Part shown: in pieces, positions 37,119-46,103 of the stretch
How the letters are laid out: every line of letters starts with the position of its first letter
How positions within the stretch are numbered: position 1 is the first letter of the stretch
NCBI RefSeq assembly: GCF_024347635.1
Contig: NZ_AP025510.1
Location: 1,302,001-1,366,000, forward strand
DNA: 64,000 bases
Source: Vibrio tasmaniensis
Lineage (GTDB): Bacteria; Pseudomonadota; Gammaproteobacteria; Enterobacterales; Vibrionaceae
Direction: 5' to 3'
Made by a program: the position numbers and the translations under genes
Notes under the pieces: generated by a model
Databases searched by the model: none
The model's input: the letters and a program-made list of their open reading frames with translations, nothing else
What the model was told of the DNA's origin: nothing

Positions 37119-37472
37119 ATGCCTCGCGTAAAACGTGGTGTACAAGCTCGTGCACGTCATAAGAAAGTTCTAAAACAAGCTAAAGGTTACTACGGAGCAC
37201 GTTCACGTGTTTACCGCGTAGCTTTCCAAGCAGTTACCAAAGCTGGTCAATACGCTTACCGTGACCGTCGCAACAAGAAACGTCAATTCCGTCAACTTTG
37301 GATTGCACGTATCAATGCGGCATCTCGTCAAAATGGTCTATCTTACAGCCGTTTCATCAATGGCCTTAAGAAAGCATCTATCGAGATCGACCGTAAGATT
37401 CTTGCTGACATCGCAGTATTCGACAAAGCAGCATTTGCTGTTCTAGTTGAAAAAGCGAAAGCATCTCTATAA
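37119..37472 (+). CDS. rplT: 50S ribosomal protein L20
   Basis: A 117-residue ribosomal protein: [29 protein letters not shown], then [25 protein letters not shown]20 is an early assembly protein and, in E. coli, the translational repressor of the rpmI-rplT unit. AGGAGA precedes the ATG. A strong UUCG-capped terminator closes the block. Confidence 0.97.
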   Translation: MPRVKRGVQARARHKKVLKQAKGYYGARSRVYRVAFQAVTKAGQYAYRDRRNKKRQFRQLWIARINAASRQNGLSYSRFINGLKKASIEIDRKILADIAVFDKAAFAVLVEKAKASL

Positions 37473-37497
37473 TTTAGAGTTAGCTTAAAGGTTTAAG

Positions 37498-37527
37498 AAA
37501 AGGAGAACTTCGGTTCTCCTTTTTTAT
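37498..37527 (+). terminator. Terminator of the thrS-infC-rpmI-rplT block
   Basis: AAAAGGAGAAC pairs with GTTCTCCTTTT around a TTCG tetraloop, followed by a T run. Confidence 0.92.
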
Positions 37528-37554
37528 TGCCTGCGATTTGGCTCTGCCATATTC

Positions 37555-37620
<66 letters not shown>

Positions 37621-37696
37621 AATTTTTGTTCGCTTGAACAGGCATTCTGGTATATAAACATCTACCTAACCTTTAAATGTTAAGCGACCGAGATAA

Positions 37697-38014
37697 ATGA
37701 GCGCACCTACCACTATGACGTTCTTCGAACGTTTTGAAACTGACATCCTTTCTGGCAAAAAGACCATTACTATTCGCGATGAATCTGAACGCGACTACCA
37801 ACCAGGTAGTGTTGTGGAAGTATCGACGCTAGAGCAAGGCCGTGTGTTCTGTAACCTTAAGATCATCAGTGTTGAACCTATTCTGTTTGATGACTTAGGT
37901 GAATTCCATGCTCAGCAAGAGAACATGACGCTAGAAGTCCTGAAGGGGGTGATTCAAGATATCTACCCAGGGATCTCTGAACTTTATGTTGTCTCTTATG
38001 AGTTGGTAGCTTAA
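37697..38014 (+). CDS. yqfB: N4-acetylcytidine amidohydrolase, ASCH domain
   Basis: A 105-residue ASCH-domain enzyme strongly resembling E. coli YqfB (103 residues), a small amidohydrolase acting on N4-acetylcytidine. Shared blocks are TFFERFETDILSGKKTITIRDESE, with the catalytic Lys and Thr region, and AQQENMTLEVLKGVIQDIYPG. Short spacing (about 35 bp) to the next gene suggests they are co-transcribed. Confidence 0.88.
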   Translation: MSAPTTMTFFERFETDILSGKKTITIRDESERDYQPGSVVEVSTLEQGRVFCNLKIISVEPILFDDLGEFHAQQENMTLEVLKGVIQDIYPGISELYVVSYELVA

Positions 38015-38049
38015 GCCTTATTGGATTGACTAGCTAGGGATGGCGATTA

Positions 38050-38484
38050 ATGAGTAATAACCAGCAGACACTGCTTCAGCTTTACTGTCGCGAACAACAA
38101 GACCAGACGTTACTGGCTAAGCATGACTTAGATAGTGATCTGAGCGAGAGTGCCGATTATTTAAAGTGGTGCGAGAGCAAAAGAAACTTTGTTGAAGAAG
38201 ATGTCTTAGGGCGGACTTGGGTAAAAAGTTGCCCAGCAGGCTACATTACCGAGGTGCACTTTTATTCTGATGGTAGCTTAACTGAATATCGTTTGTTTGA
38301 CCGATTTGAAACCGAAGGTCATTGGTTGCTGAAAAGCGGGTTGCTGCAAGTCGAAATCAATAAAGGTGACAATCGTTACCAGTTTGATGTTGTCGCGTGT
38401 AAAGACCTCAATATCCACTCTGCGGTTGAGTATAAGAACGGTGAGTTGCATTCGTACTTGAAACTCGTTCAAGTTGAACGCTAA
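38050..38484 (+). CDS. Unknown 144-residue protein
   Basis: A soluble acidic protein without signal peptide. The second half is beta-rich with an aromatic pattern (EVHFYSDGSLTEYRLFDRFETEGHWLLKSGLLQVEI), suggesting a small beta barrel of lipocalin-like look; I cannot place it in a family. AGGGATGG precedes the ATG well. It follows yqfB by 35 bp on the same strand and shares its terminator at 38518-38545, so the two probably form an operon, which gives no functional clue. Confidence 0.65.
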   Translation: MSNNQQTLLQLYCREQQDQTLLAKHDLDSDLSESADYLKWCESKRNFVEEDVLGRTWVKSCPAGYITEVHFYSDGSLTEYRLFDRFETEGHWLLKSGLLQVEINKGDNRYQFDVVACKDLNIHSAVEYKNGELHSYLKLVQVER

Positions 38485-38517
38485 ACGTTTAGCTATGATT
38501 CGTTTTATGAACATATG

Positions 38518-38545
38518 AAAAAGCCAACAGTGATGTTGGCTTTGT
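38518..38545. terminator. Bidirectional terminator
   Basis: AAGCCAACA (38521-38529) pairs with TGTTGGCTT (38534-38542), loop GTGA, A run before and T-rich after. Serves both converging genes. Confidence 0.75.
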
Positions 38546-38584
38546 TGTTCTTAATTCGACTGAGTCGTTTAAGCTATTAAGCTA

Positions 38585-39823
38585 TTAAGCTTCGAAGTTC
38601 GCCAATCGAGTATAAAGCTCGCTGCCTTGATCTTGTTTTGCACATACGGTCAGTAAGTCTTCAATAAAGTACTTCAATGCACGCGCTTCAATGCGACGAA
38701 TACCTTGTTGCTGCTCTTCAGTGAGGTAGCCGTAGATAGTTGCAGCGCCAAAGTCTCCAAAGATCATTTGGCCTTGCTCGTTAACCAAGGTGTTGTGTGC
38801 GTATAGATCACCATGACAAACTTTGTTGGTATGAAGGTGTTCAAACACATCAATCATCTGCTCTGTAATGCTATTGATTTGAGCAATTGAAAGCTCGAAG
38901 CCTTCGTTGAACGTATCACGAGTACAGCTTTCAAGAGTCGGGGGTAAGCCTAGGTTGTAATAGCTGCTCGGGATAAGCTCCATCACCAACGCTAGGTAGT
39001 TCTCTTCATCAACTTGAGCAATAGACTTCACTAGGTTGCTATGTTGGCCTGCTTGAAGACACGCTTCAAGTTCATCATGTGGGTAACCGTCACTGGTGAC
39101 TTCGCCTTTGAATACTTTAACGGCCACTTCTTGTGGGAAATCAAAGTCACGGTTTAACCAGTTAGCATGTGAAATTACGCCAGACGCACCTTGGCCAAGT
39201 ACTTGATTGAGTGAGTAGCATTGCGAGCTAACGGCAGGCACGCTATCTAAGCTGCTAGGGTGTTTACAAAACGGGTTACCCGCAAAGGCTAACCAAGCCA
39301 GTTTTGGTAGCTTGATTAGGAACTCCGGGAACTCAGTCAGTTGGTTTGCAGACAGACGAACTAGCTCAAGGTTTGATAAGTTTCCCATGCTTTCTGGTAG
39401 AACGCGAATCTTGTTACCCGCCAATGCGAGCTTTTGCAGGCGGGGTCTTTCACCTAGTGAACTAGGCAAAACTTCGATTGCATTGTCTGTCAGGATCAAC
39501 CAACGTAATTGAGCAGGTAAAGATTGTTCGCTAACGGTTTTAATGTGGTTAGATTTGAAGCCAACCATTTCGAGCTTAGGAAGAGTACCTAGAACATCAG
39601 GAAGGTGCGTGAACAGGTTATTCGACGCGAAGATGATACGCAGGTTAGTCAGCTGTGATAGCTCGTCTGGTAAGCTTGATAGCTGGTTTCCATAAAGGTC
39701 TAAAACCTCTAGAGAATCGGCAAGCTCTAAGATCTCTAATGGAAATTCGGTGAGATCTGCTGACAGTTTTAAGTGCTTAATCCCTTTAAGTTGCCCTGAT
39801 TTAAGTTGTTCTAGAGTATGCAA
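38585..39823 (-). CDS. Leucine-rich-repeat protein kinase
   Basis: A 412-residue cytosolic protein: about seven leucine-rich repeats (20-190; LEVLDLYGNQLSSLPDEL, LQKLALAGNKIRVLPESM) fused to a Ser/Thr-type kinase domain (about 203-412). Catalytic elements are present: glycine loop GQGASG (210-215), VAVK with Lys236, catalytic loop HGDLYAHN (Asp339, Asn344) and DFG (357-359), so it should be active. The kinase lobe is short, ending soon after the region following DFG. No signal peptide or membrane helix. The architecture is eukaryotic-like and known from scattered proteobacteria; substrate unknown. Monocistronic. Confidence 0.85.
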   Translation of the reverse strand: MHTLEQLKSGQLKGIKHLKLSADLTEFPLEILELADSLEVLDLYGNQLSSLPDELSQLTNLRIIFASNNLFTHLPDVLGTLPKLEMVGFKSNHIKTVSEQSLPAQLRWLILTDNAIEVLPSSLGERPRLQKLALAGNKIRVLPESMGNLSNLELVRLSANQLTEFPEFLIKLPKLAWLAFAGNPFCKHPSSLDSVPAVSSQCYSLNQVLGQGASGVISHANWLNRDFDFPQEVAVKVFKGEVTSDGYPHDELEACLQAGQHSNLVKSIAQVDEENYLALVMELIPSSYYNLGLPPTLESCTRDTFNEGFELSIAQINSITEQMIDVFEHLHTNKVCHGDLYAHNTLVNEQGQMIFGDFGAATIYGYLTEEQQQGIRRIEARALKYFIEDLLTVCAKQDQGSELYTRLANFEA

Positions 39824-39970
39824 ACCTTAGCCTTATGAATAGATGTTCGAGGCGCGTAGTTTACTTGTCTCAATCAAGAAAGGCGAGCCTCTCGAAGAGT
39901 ACTCGCCTAACGAATTTAGCTTGCTTACCTTGATGCTTGTCTGCTTTATCGCACTGCAGCGTTTTGGTAG

Positions 39971-40549
39971 CTATTGTTTTTGCCCACCGACGGCTCGCCA
40001 ACACATATCAAAGCTATCGTTGATGTATTTCGATGTTTGCTCTGTTGGAGATTCGTTCTGTTCAATCAGCCAGTTTGCACAAATCAAAAAGTGGCTATGG
40101 ATAAAGTGCCTAACAAGGTTAATGTCTAATGCCATCAATTCACCGTCCTCTTGTCCTTTCAAAATGATTTCGTCTAGCGATGCGAACATCTGCGAGACGA
40201 TCACTTCTCGAGTTTGAGTCGTTGGGTCGAAATGAACATTGGTGAAGAACTTCATCGCAACCGGATGCTCTAGTGCCCATTCAATCCCTGTGAACCACAT
40301 GAACTTAAAGGTTTGATATAGATCCTGCTCGACAATATCAGTGTGTTGTTGAAGGGTAGAGAACAGCTCTAACTTCAGCTCACGAAACAGCTCGTCAATC
40401 AATAGAGATTTATTCTCGAAGTGGTGAAACAGCGTCGCTTTCGCTACACCGGCTGTTTTCGCTATTTGCCCGGTAGATGTGCCCTCTAGCCCTTGTTGAG
40501 AGAAGAGCAGGAGCGCAGCATCTAGGATTTTTTGTCTTTTAGTGATCAT
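39971..40549 (-). CDS. TetR family transcriptional regulator
   Basis: A 192-residue TetR-type regulator. N-terminal helix-turn-helix in TGQIAKTAGVAKATLFHHFENKSLLIDEL (about 25-55); the remaining helical part is the ligand domain. It overlaps the aldehyde dehydrogenase gene by four bases (ATGA), so the two are translationally coupled and the regulator probably controls the unit through the dyad at 42005-42024 upstream of the enzyme gene. Confidence 0.9.
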   Translation of the reverse strand: MITKRQKILDAALLLFSQQGLEGTSTGQIAKTAGVAKATLFHHFENKSLLIDELFRELKLELFSTLQQHTDIVEQDLYQTFKFMWFTGIEWALEHPVAMKFFTNVHFDPTTQTREVIVSQMFASLDEIILKGQEDGELMALDINLVRHFIHSHFLICANWLIEQNESPTEQTSKYINDSFDMCWRAVGGQKQ

Positions 40550-41982
40550 CGATTGAGTACTTTGAACATCAGTTTTTTGATTGGGTTGTTGTAAGGAGGA
40601 TGCATTAACTTGGTGAAGTTGATTTTTCCTCTACTTAGAACGGTTTTGGCATGACTAAAGGTCTTGAAGCCTTCAATGCCGTGGTAGTGACCCATGCCTG
40701 AAGGGCCAATGCCACCGAACGGCGCGTCTTCTGCTGCCACATGTACCAAAGAGTCGTTAATACAAACGCCACCGGAATGCGTGTTCGACAAGAACTGGTC
40801 TTGGGTTTCTTTATTATGGCTCATCAGGTACAGAGCAAGTGGACGTTCTCTGGTTGTGATGTAGTTAATCGCTTCTTCAATAGAATCATAAGGCACGATA
40901 GGCAGAACAGGGCCAAACAACTCTTCTTGCATTGCGATCATATCTTCGTTCACATCTGTTAGAAGGTGTGGTGTCATTCTGTGGTTCACATCGTCTTGTG
41001 CTTGTTCTGTCACCGTGTGAACAACCGCGCCTTTCGCTTGCGCGTCTTCAATCACACCTTTCAAGCGATTGTATTGGCGCATATTGATGACTGAAGTTAA
41101 GTCCTTACTCTCAATACCGGCTTTATAAAGTTTCTTGAAATAACGTTTATAGGCAGTGATGAACTCGTCCGTTTTATCTCGCGGCAATAATATGTAATCA
41201 GGAGCTACGCAAATCTGGCCAGCATTTAAGCTCTTTGCAAACAGGATACGTTCAACAGCGTCCGTCACATCAAAGTCAGGGGCAATGATGGTTGGAGATT
41301 TGCCGCCTAACTCCAAAGTTACTGGTGTTAAGTTGTCGGCTGCTGCTCTCATAACGTGCTTACCCACAGAGGTCGAGCCAGTAAATAGAATATGGTCAAA
41401 CGGGAGTTGGCTAAATTTAGCGGAAACGTCAGCTTCGCCTTCGATAATCGCTATCTGATCTTCACTGAAGCCTTCAGCCAGCATGGCTTTTAAAACTCGG
41501 TTAGTCGCTGGAGTAAACTCAGACATCTTGAGCATTGCAGTGTTGCCCGCTGCTAACGCAGTGATGAGAGGACCTAGAGAAAGCATTATAGGAAAGTTCC
41601 AAGGAACGATAATGCCTACAACGCCTACCGGTTGATAGTGAACAGTGATCTTCGCTGGTGTCAGCATCAAGCCTGCTTTTCTACGAGATGGCTTCAACCA
41701 CTTTTTAAGGTTCTTATCACTGTAATTAATTTGGTGAAGAGAAGGGGTGATATCAGCAATCAAGCTGTCGTGCTTTGCGCGATGGCCATAATCTTCAGAC
41801 ACCGCATCAATCAATTGCCCTTGGTAGCGCATTAGCAACGCTTTTAATTTCGAGAGATCTTTTCTTCTCTGTTCAAGTGCAGGATTAACATTATTACGGT
41901 AGTGGTCTTTTTGTCGGTTGAACATTTGATCCATGTCGTTGATGTTCGACGTGTTTGGTTCAAGGTCTAGATTATGGCTCAT
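40546..41982 (-). CDS. Aldehyde dehydrogenase, coniferyl-aldehyde-dehydrogenase type
   Basis: A 478-residue NAD(P)-dependent aldehyde dehydrogenase. Active-site motifs: VVGIIVPWNFPIMLSLGP, FTGSTSVGKHVM for the cofactor, general base Glu in LELGGKSP, and nucleophile Cys in NAGQICVAPD. The closest named family is coniferyl aldehyde dehydrogenase (CalB), also annotated for medium- and long-chain aldehydes; lack of neighbouring aromatic-catabolism genes makes the lignin-type substrate doubtful. First gene of a two-gene operon with a TetR repressor; the same layout is common in aldehyde or fatty-alcohol stress responses. Confidence 0.88.
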   Translation of the reverse strand: MSHNLDLEPNTSNINDMDQMFNRQKDHYRNNVNPALEQRRKDLSKLKALLMRYQGQLIDAVSEDYGHRAKHDSLIADITPSLHQINYSDKNLKKWLKPSRRKAGLMLTPAKITVHYQPVGVVGIIVPWNFPIMLSLGPLITALAAGNTAMLKMSEFTPATNRVLKAMLAEGFSEDQIAIIEGEADVSAKFSQLPFDHILFTGSTSVGKHVMRAAADNLTPVTLELGGKSPTIIAPDFDVTDAVERILFAKSLNAGQICVAPDYILLPRDKTDEFITAYKRYFKKLYKAGIESKDLTSVINMRQYNRLKGVIEDAQAKGAVVHTVTEQAQDDVNHRMTPHLLTDVNEDMIAMQEELFGPVLPIVPYDSIEEAINYITTRERPLALYLMSHNKETQDQFLSNTHSGGVCINDSLVHVAAEDAPFGGIGPSGMGHYHGIEGFKTFSHAKTVLSRGKINFTKLMHPPYNNPIKKLMFKVLNR

Positions 41983-42004
41983 AGTATCCCCCTAAATTCG
42001 AAAG

Positions 42005-42024
42005 CTGACCGATTGGTTGGTCAG
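42005..42024. promoter_or_regulatory. Candidate TetR-family operator
   Basis: CTGACC (42005-42010), eight bases, then GGTCAG (42019-42024), a perfect-arm dyad 22 bp upstream of the aldehyde dehydrogenase start and typical of TetR-family sites (TGACC...GGTCA). Confidence 0.55.
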
Positions 42025-42482
42025 TTGAAACTACAAGAATATCCAGGCGAATACAAGATATGCGCAATAAAAGTTCAATAATTGAGCGGTTTCAACATTG
42101 AAGTGAGCGAGTTTTAGTTGGAAGAACGAGGTGTTAATAGACATAGAATCGCGGGATACAAGTTGTGTTTGTGATCGCGAGAGTTCAGATTGGGAAGTGC
42201 TCTTATTCGTCACAACTCTGACTTAACCTCACCCAATTGACTAAGGGTTTTATGCTTCCAATGTATTTTATTCAGCTGATTTTTTATTAGAAAGTGCTTT
42301 GTATTTAATGCGCTGTAGCTTGTTTCTTACCCTAAAACCTTGTAATTCCTTACCTGTCACTTTAAGTCGGATTGTCGATAAAAAAACGCAATCGTCACCA
42401 CAAATATCAATGGTTGGACTCGCTCTTCATAATATCGGTTAATGCAGCCAACAAATCGTTTTTGAACGTTTTTTGTTGGGTT

Positions 42483-42507
42483 ATACCTCGCTATTCCCAA
42501 GAGGTAT
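42483..42507 (+). promoter_or_regulatory. Leader hairpin before speA
   Basis: ATACCTC (42483-42489) pairs with GAGGTAT (42501-42507), ending 22 bases before the speA start. A second stem lies just upstream. No T run follows, so it is not an ordinary terminator. Confidence 0.4.
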
Positions 42508-42529
42508 CTTCTGTTGATGGCCCTATAGT

Positions 42530-44452
42530 GTGAGGTCTCTAGAATTGGAAAATTCGGTTAATTTGGAACGCATCCGTGCTGAGTATAATGTAAAGCACTG
42601 GAGCCAAGGTTTTTATGGAATTGATGATAATGGCGAGGTGTATGTTTCACCGAGCGAAACTGATCATCAAGTTCCACTTAGTCAGATCGTAAAACAGTTA
42701 GAGCAGCGAAATATTGGTTTGCCTGCTCTTGTGCGTTTTCCTCAAATAGTGCATCAACGTGTGCACAATATCTGTAACGCATTTAACCAAGCGATCGACG
42801 AATATCAGTACGACAACCGTTACCTACTTGTTTACCCGATTAAAGTTAACCAACAGAAAGAAGTGGTTGATGAGATCTTAGCGAGCCAAGCTCAATTAGA
42901 GCAGAAGCAACTAGGTCTAGAAGCGGGTAGCAAGCCTGAACTATTAGCGGTATTGGCGCTGGCTCAAAAAGCGAGCTCAGTGATCGTGTGTAACGGTTAT
43001 AAAGACAGAGAATACATCCGTCTTGCGCTGATTGGTGAAAAGCTGGGTCATAAAGTATTTATCGTTCTAGAGAAGTTGTCAGAGCTTGATCTTGTTCTTT
43101 CTGAAGCGAAAGCGCTTGGCGTGAAACCTCGTTTAGGTTTGCGTATTCGTCTTGCTTCTCAAGGCGCAGGTAAATGGCAAGCAAGTGGTGGCGAGAAATC
43201 GAAGTTCGGTTTGTCTGCATCACAAGTACTGACCGTTATTGAACGCTTGAAAGCAGAAGACCAGCTAGATGTTCTTGAACTAGTGCACTTCCACCTAGGT
43301 TCGCAAATGGCGAACATTCGTGATGTACGAAATGGCGTGAGTGAAGCGGCGCGTTTCTACTGTGAACTGCGCGATATCGGTGCTCAATTGAAGTACCTCG
43401 ATGTCGGTGGCGGCTTGGCGGTGGATTACGATGGCACACGCAGCCAGTCTTCAAACTCAATGAATTACGGTTTGCTTGAGTACGCTCGCAATATTGTGAT
43501 GACAGTAGGGGACATTTGTAAGCTCTACAATCAGCCACAACCTGTGATTATTTCGGAATCTGGTCGCTCACTGACTGCGCACCACGCTGTGCTTGTGACC
43601 AATGTTATTGGTACCGAGAGCTACTCTCCAGAAGACATGGCGGCTCCAGAAGCTGACGCACCAATGTTGCTAAACAACATGTGGAAGAACTTCTTAGAGC
43701 TAGATGCGGGTAATGATGACCGAGCGTTGATCGAGATCTACAACGACACGCAGAGCGACATCGCAGAGGCGCACAACCAATTTGCCACAGGTATGCTGAA
43801 TCTTCAGCATCGTGCTTGGGCAGAGCAGATGTCTTTGCGTATTAACTACGAACTTAGCTCTCGAATGAGCACTAAGAACCGTTACCACCGTCCTATTTTG
43901 GATGAGTTGAGCGAGCGTTTGGCTGATAAGTTTTTCGTGAACTTCTCGTTGTTTCAATCGTTGCCAGATGCTTGGGGTATCGATCAGGTATTCCCTGTAT
44001 TGCCTCTAAGTGGTTTGGATAATGCGGACGAGCGACGCGCTGTGGTATTGGATATCACCTGTGATTCTGACGGTACGATTGATCAGTACGTTGATGGCCA
44101 AGGTATTGAAACAACGCTGCCAGTTCCTGCGTGGAACCCAGATGAACCTTACTTGATGGGCTTCTTCCTAGTAGGCGCATACCAAGAAATCTTGGGTGAT
44201 ATGCATAACCTATTTGGTGATACCCACAGTGTAGTGGTCAACGTTGACGAAAGCGGTCAAGCGAATATCGACTACATCAATGAAGGCGATACGGTTGAAG
44301 ACATGATGCGTTATGTTCACATCGATACGGATCTTATTCGTCAGAACTACAAAGATTTGGTCACGGCGAAAGTACCTGCGCAAGAGCAACAAAGTGTACT
44401 TGAAGAGTTAGAACAAGGCTTGATGGGTTATACCTATCTTGAGGATTTTTAA
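42530..44452 (+). CDS. speA: Biosynthetic arginine decarboxylase
   Basis: A 640-residue PLP enzyme that decarboxylates arginine to agmatine. The PLP lysine is in VYPIKVNQQ (Lys105), with [27 protein letters not shown], and [17 protein letters not shown] following as in the alanine-racemase-fold decarboxylases. An in-frame TGA at 42515 limits the N-terminus; the start is GTG 42530 or TTG 42545, and neither has a textbook ribosome binding site, which suggests low or regulated initiation. Its stop codon overlaps the speB start by one base. Confidence 0.95.
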   Translation: MRSLELENSVNLERIRAEYNVKHWSQGFYGIDDNGEVYVSPSETDHQVPLSQIVKQLEQRNIGLPALVRFPQIVHQRVHNICNAFNQAIDEYQYDNRYLLVYPIKVNQQKEVVDEILASQAQLEQKQLGLEAGSKPELLAVLALAQKASSVIVCNGYKDREYIRLALIGEKLGHKVFIVLEKLSELDLVLSEAKALGVKPRLGLRIRLASQGAGKWQASGGEKSKFGLSASQVLTVIERLKAEDQLDVLELVHFHLGSQMANIRDVRNGVSEAARFYCELRDIGAQLKYLDVGGGLAVDYDGTRSQSSNSMNYGLLEYARNIVMTVGDICKLYNQPQPVIISESGRSLTAHHAVLVTNVIGTESYSPEDMAAPEADAPMLLNNMWKNFLELDAGNDDRALIEIYNDTQSDIAEAHNQFATGMLNLQHRAWAEQMSLRINYELSSRMSTKNRYHRPILDELSERLADKFFVNFSLFQSLPDAWGIDQVFPVLPLSGLDNADERRAVVLDITCDSDGTIDQYVDGQGIETTLPVPAWNPDEPYLMGFFLVGAYQEILGDMHNLFGDTHSVVVNVDESGQANIDYINEGDTVEDMMRYVHIDTDLIRQNYKDLVTAKVPAQEQQSVLEELEQGLMGYTYLEDF

Positions 44453-45378
44453 TGAACGATCTATTTACCAAACCCGATTACTCGCTGTACTCCAATGCGA
44501 TGACGTTTATGCGTCGTCCATTGGTACAAAACCCAATTGATAACGACGCTGATGTGGTTGTGTTGGGTGCGCCGTTAGATATGGCGACGTCGGGTCGTCC
44601 GGGCGCGCGCATGGGACCAGATGCGATTCGTCGTGCGTCAGTAAACTTGGCGTGGGAAGGCAAAAAGTTTCCTTGGGACTTCAATGTATTCGAACATACC
44701 TCGGTGATTGATGCGGGCGATCTTGTGTTTGATTGCGGTGATGCTGAAGACTTAACTCAACGTTTAGAAGCGGCTGCTGATGCGATTCTAAACAGTGGTA
44801 AAACATTGTTAGGTTTAGGTGGCGATCACTTCATTACATTGCCTTTGCTAAGAGCATACGGCAAGAAGTACGGTGAGATGGCGCTGATTCACTTCGATGC
44901 ACATACTGACACGTACAGTCAGGGCAGTCGTTACGATCACGGTACCATGTTCTACCATGCGCCAAATGAAGGTTTAATTTCGCCTGAACATTCAGTGCAA
45001 ATGGGTATTCGCACAGAGTACAAGCAGGAAGGTCACGGCTTTAACGTTATTAACGCGATGCAAGCGAACGACATGAGCGTGGACGAGATCATTGCTCAAG
45101 TGAAAGGCATTGTCGGTGATAAGCCGGTGTATCTAACATTTGATATTGACTGTCTGGATCCTGCTTTTGCTCCGGGTACGGGCACACCCGTGTGTGGTGG
45201 TTTGAACTCAGATAAAGTGCTCAAAATCATTCGTGGTTTGCAGGGTATCAACATGGTTGGCATGGACGTTGTAGAAGTGTCTCCTGCGTATGACCAAAGC
45301 GAGATTACAGCATTGGCAGGTGCAACTATCGCACTCGAACTACTCTATGTTTGGACAGCGAATCGCTTAGCTAAATAA
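44452..45378 (+). CDS. speB: Agmatinase
   Basis: A 308-residue binuclear manganese ureohydrolase that splits agmatine to putrescine and urea, completing the arginine decarboxylase route with SpeA. Metal motifs are [19 protein letters not shown] and [17 protein letters not shown]. The start overlaps the speA stop (TAATG), so the genes are coupled. A long terminator follows. Confidence 0.95.
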   Translation: MNDLFTKPDYSLYSNAMTFMRRPLVQNPIDNDADVVVLGAPLDMATSGRPGARMGPDAIRRASVNLAWEGKKFPWDFNVFEHTSVIDAGDLVFDCGDAEDLTQRLEAAADAILNSGKTLLGLGGDHFITLPLLRAYGKKYGEMALIHFDAHTDTYSQGSRYDHGTMFYHAPNEGLISPEHSVQMGIRTEYKQEGHGFNVINAMQANDMSVDEIIAQVKGIVGDKPVYLTFDIDCLDPAFAPGTGTPVCGGLNSDKVLKIIRGLQGINMVGMDVVEVSPAYDQSEITALAGATIALELLYVWTANRLAK

Positions 45379-45453
45379 AATCGTTAGCGAGTCATGTTGA
45401 ACGTGACAATCTCGTTTTACGGATAAACACCATATTGCGGTACATGATCTTCT

Positions 45454-45488
45454 AAAAGCCGCCCGAGTTAAACTCGGGCGGCTTTTTT
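45454..45488 (+). terminator. Terminator of the speAB operon
   Basis: Long GC-rich inverted repeat, AAAAGCCGCCCGAGTT with AACTCGGGCGGCTTTT, ending in a T run. Confidence 0.92.
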
Positions 45489-45595
45489 GTATCTATTGTT
45501 TTGTCCTAAAACGTATTCCTTTTGATATGTGTATATCGAATGATAAGTCATGACTATTGTTCCTCCATAGCACCTTAATATGTTGATGGGCATAT

Positions 45596-45733
45596 ATGAA
45601 ATTGGCGAAATATACGCTTAATAAATGGTTTTTCATCCGCTTTGTGCTGAACATTGTCTCAAGTTTGGGACTACTCTCTGCTTTATTGCTATCACATCGT
45701 TTGCCTCAAGCAATGTCTTATATTCGCTCATGA
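45596..45733 (+). CDS. Possible 45-residue membrane peptide
   Basis: A small frame starting MKLAKYTLNKWFFIRFVLN with one hydrophobic stretch (FVLNIVSSLGLLSALLL) after a basic N-terminus, ending SYIRS. It would fit a single-pass inner-membrane microprotein. The upstream GATGGG is a weak ribosome binding site. It stands alone between the speB terminator and the adhesin gene. Unrecognised; chance occurrence is possible. Confidence 0.3.
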   Translation: MKLAKYTLNKWFFIRFVLNIVSSLGLLSALLLSHRLPQAMSYIRS

Positions 45734-46103
45734 TTTATCTACTTTATTCCTGTATATCTTTATAGGATTAAAGAGATGTAACATCGCTGTGAGTTTATTT
45801 GCATATAAATCAATGCACTACTAACGTTTAATTTGTGTTTTAGAAATCCATAGAGAATAAGTGAATTTGTGAAAAGGAGTCTCTTAGCACAGACATGGCA
45901 TTTTTTATGGGGAAGACTAGGCTTAACAGTAAGTAAACTATAAAAAAAACAGGTTAAATACTTATCTCTTTTCAACTCGAAGAGGCACAACAAAAGATTG
46001 GCCATTGATGAGGGGTAACTATGAATTTGATTAAAGCCTGTAATGATTAACAAAAATAATTTGTACAGCTCTAGATAAGAGTGCTTGTGATAACGGGGGA
46101 TAT

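Larger units (their letters stand above)
41983..42529. other. Divergent spacer: aldehyde dehydrogenase operator and speA leader
   Basis: About 550 bp. The left end holds the TetR-type dyad. The right end holds two hairpins before speA: CCAACAAA with TTTGTTGG (about 42450-42480) and ATACCTC with GAGGTAT (42483-42507). The middle is AT-rich with no convincing coding frame. Confidence 0.6.
45379..46103. other. Spacer between speB and the giant adhesin gene
   Basis: About 725 bp. It holds the speB terminator, one small ORF (45596-45733) and about 370 bp of AT-rich DNA that must include the adhesin promoter and leader. GGGGGA serves as ribosome binding site for ATG 46104. I found no obvious operator dyad. 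Confidence 0.5.

Noticed and set aside
39843..40217. 124-codon plus-strand frame
   Set aside because: Largely antisense to the TetR gene, with no coding support.
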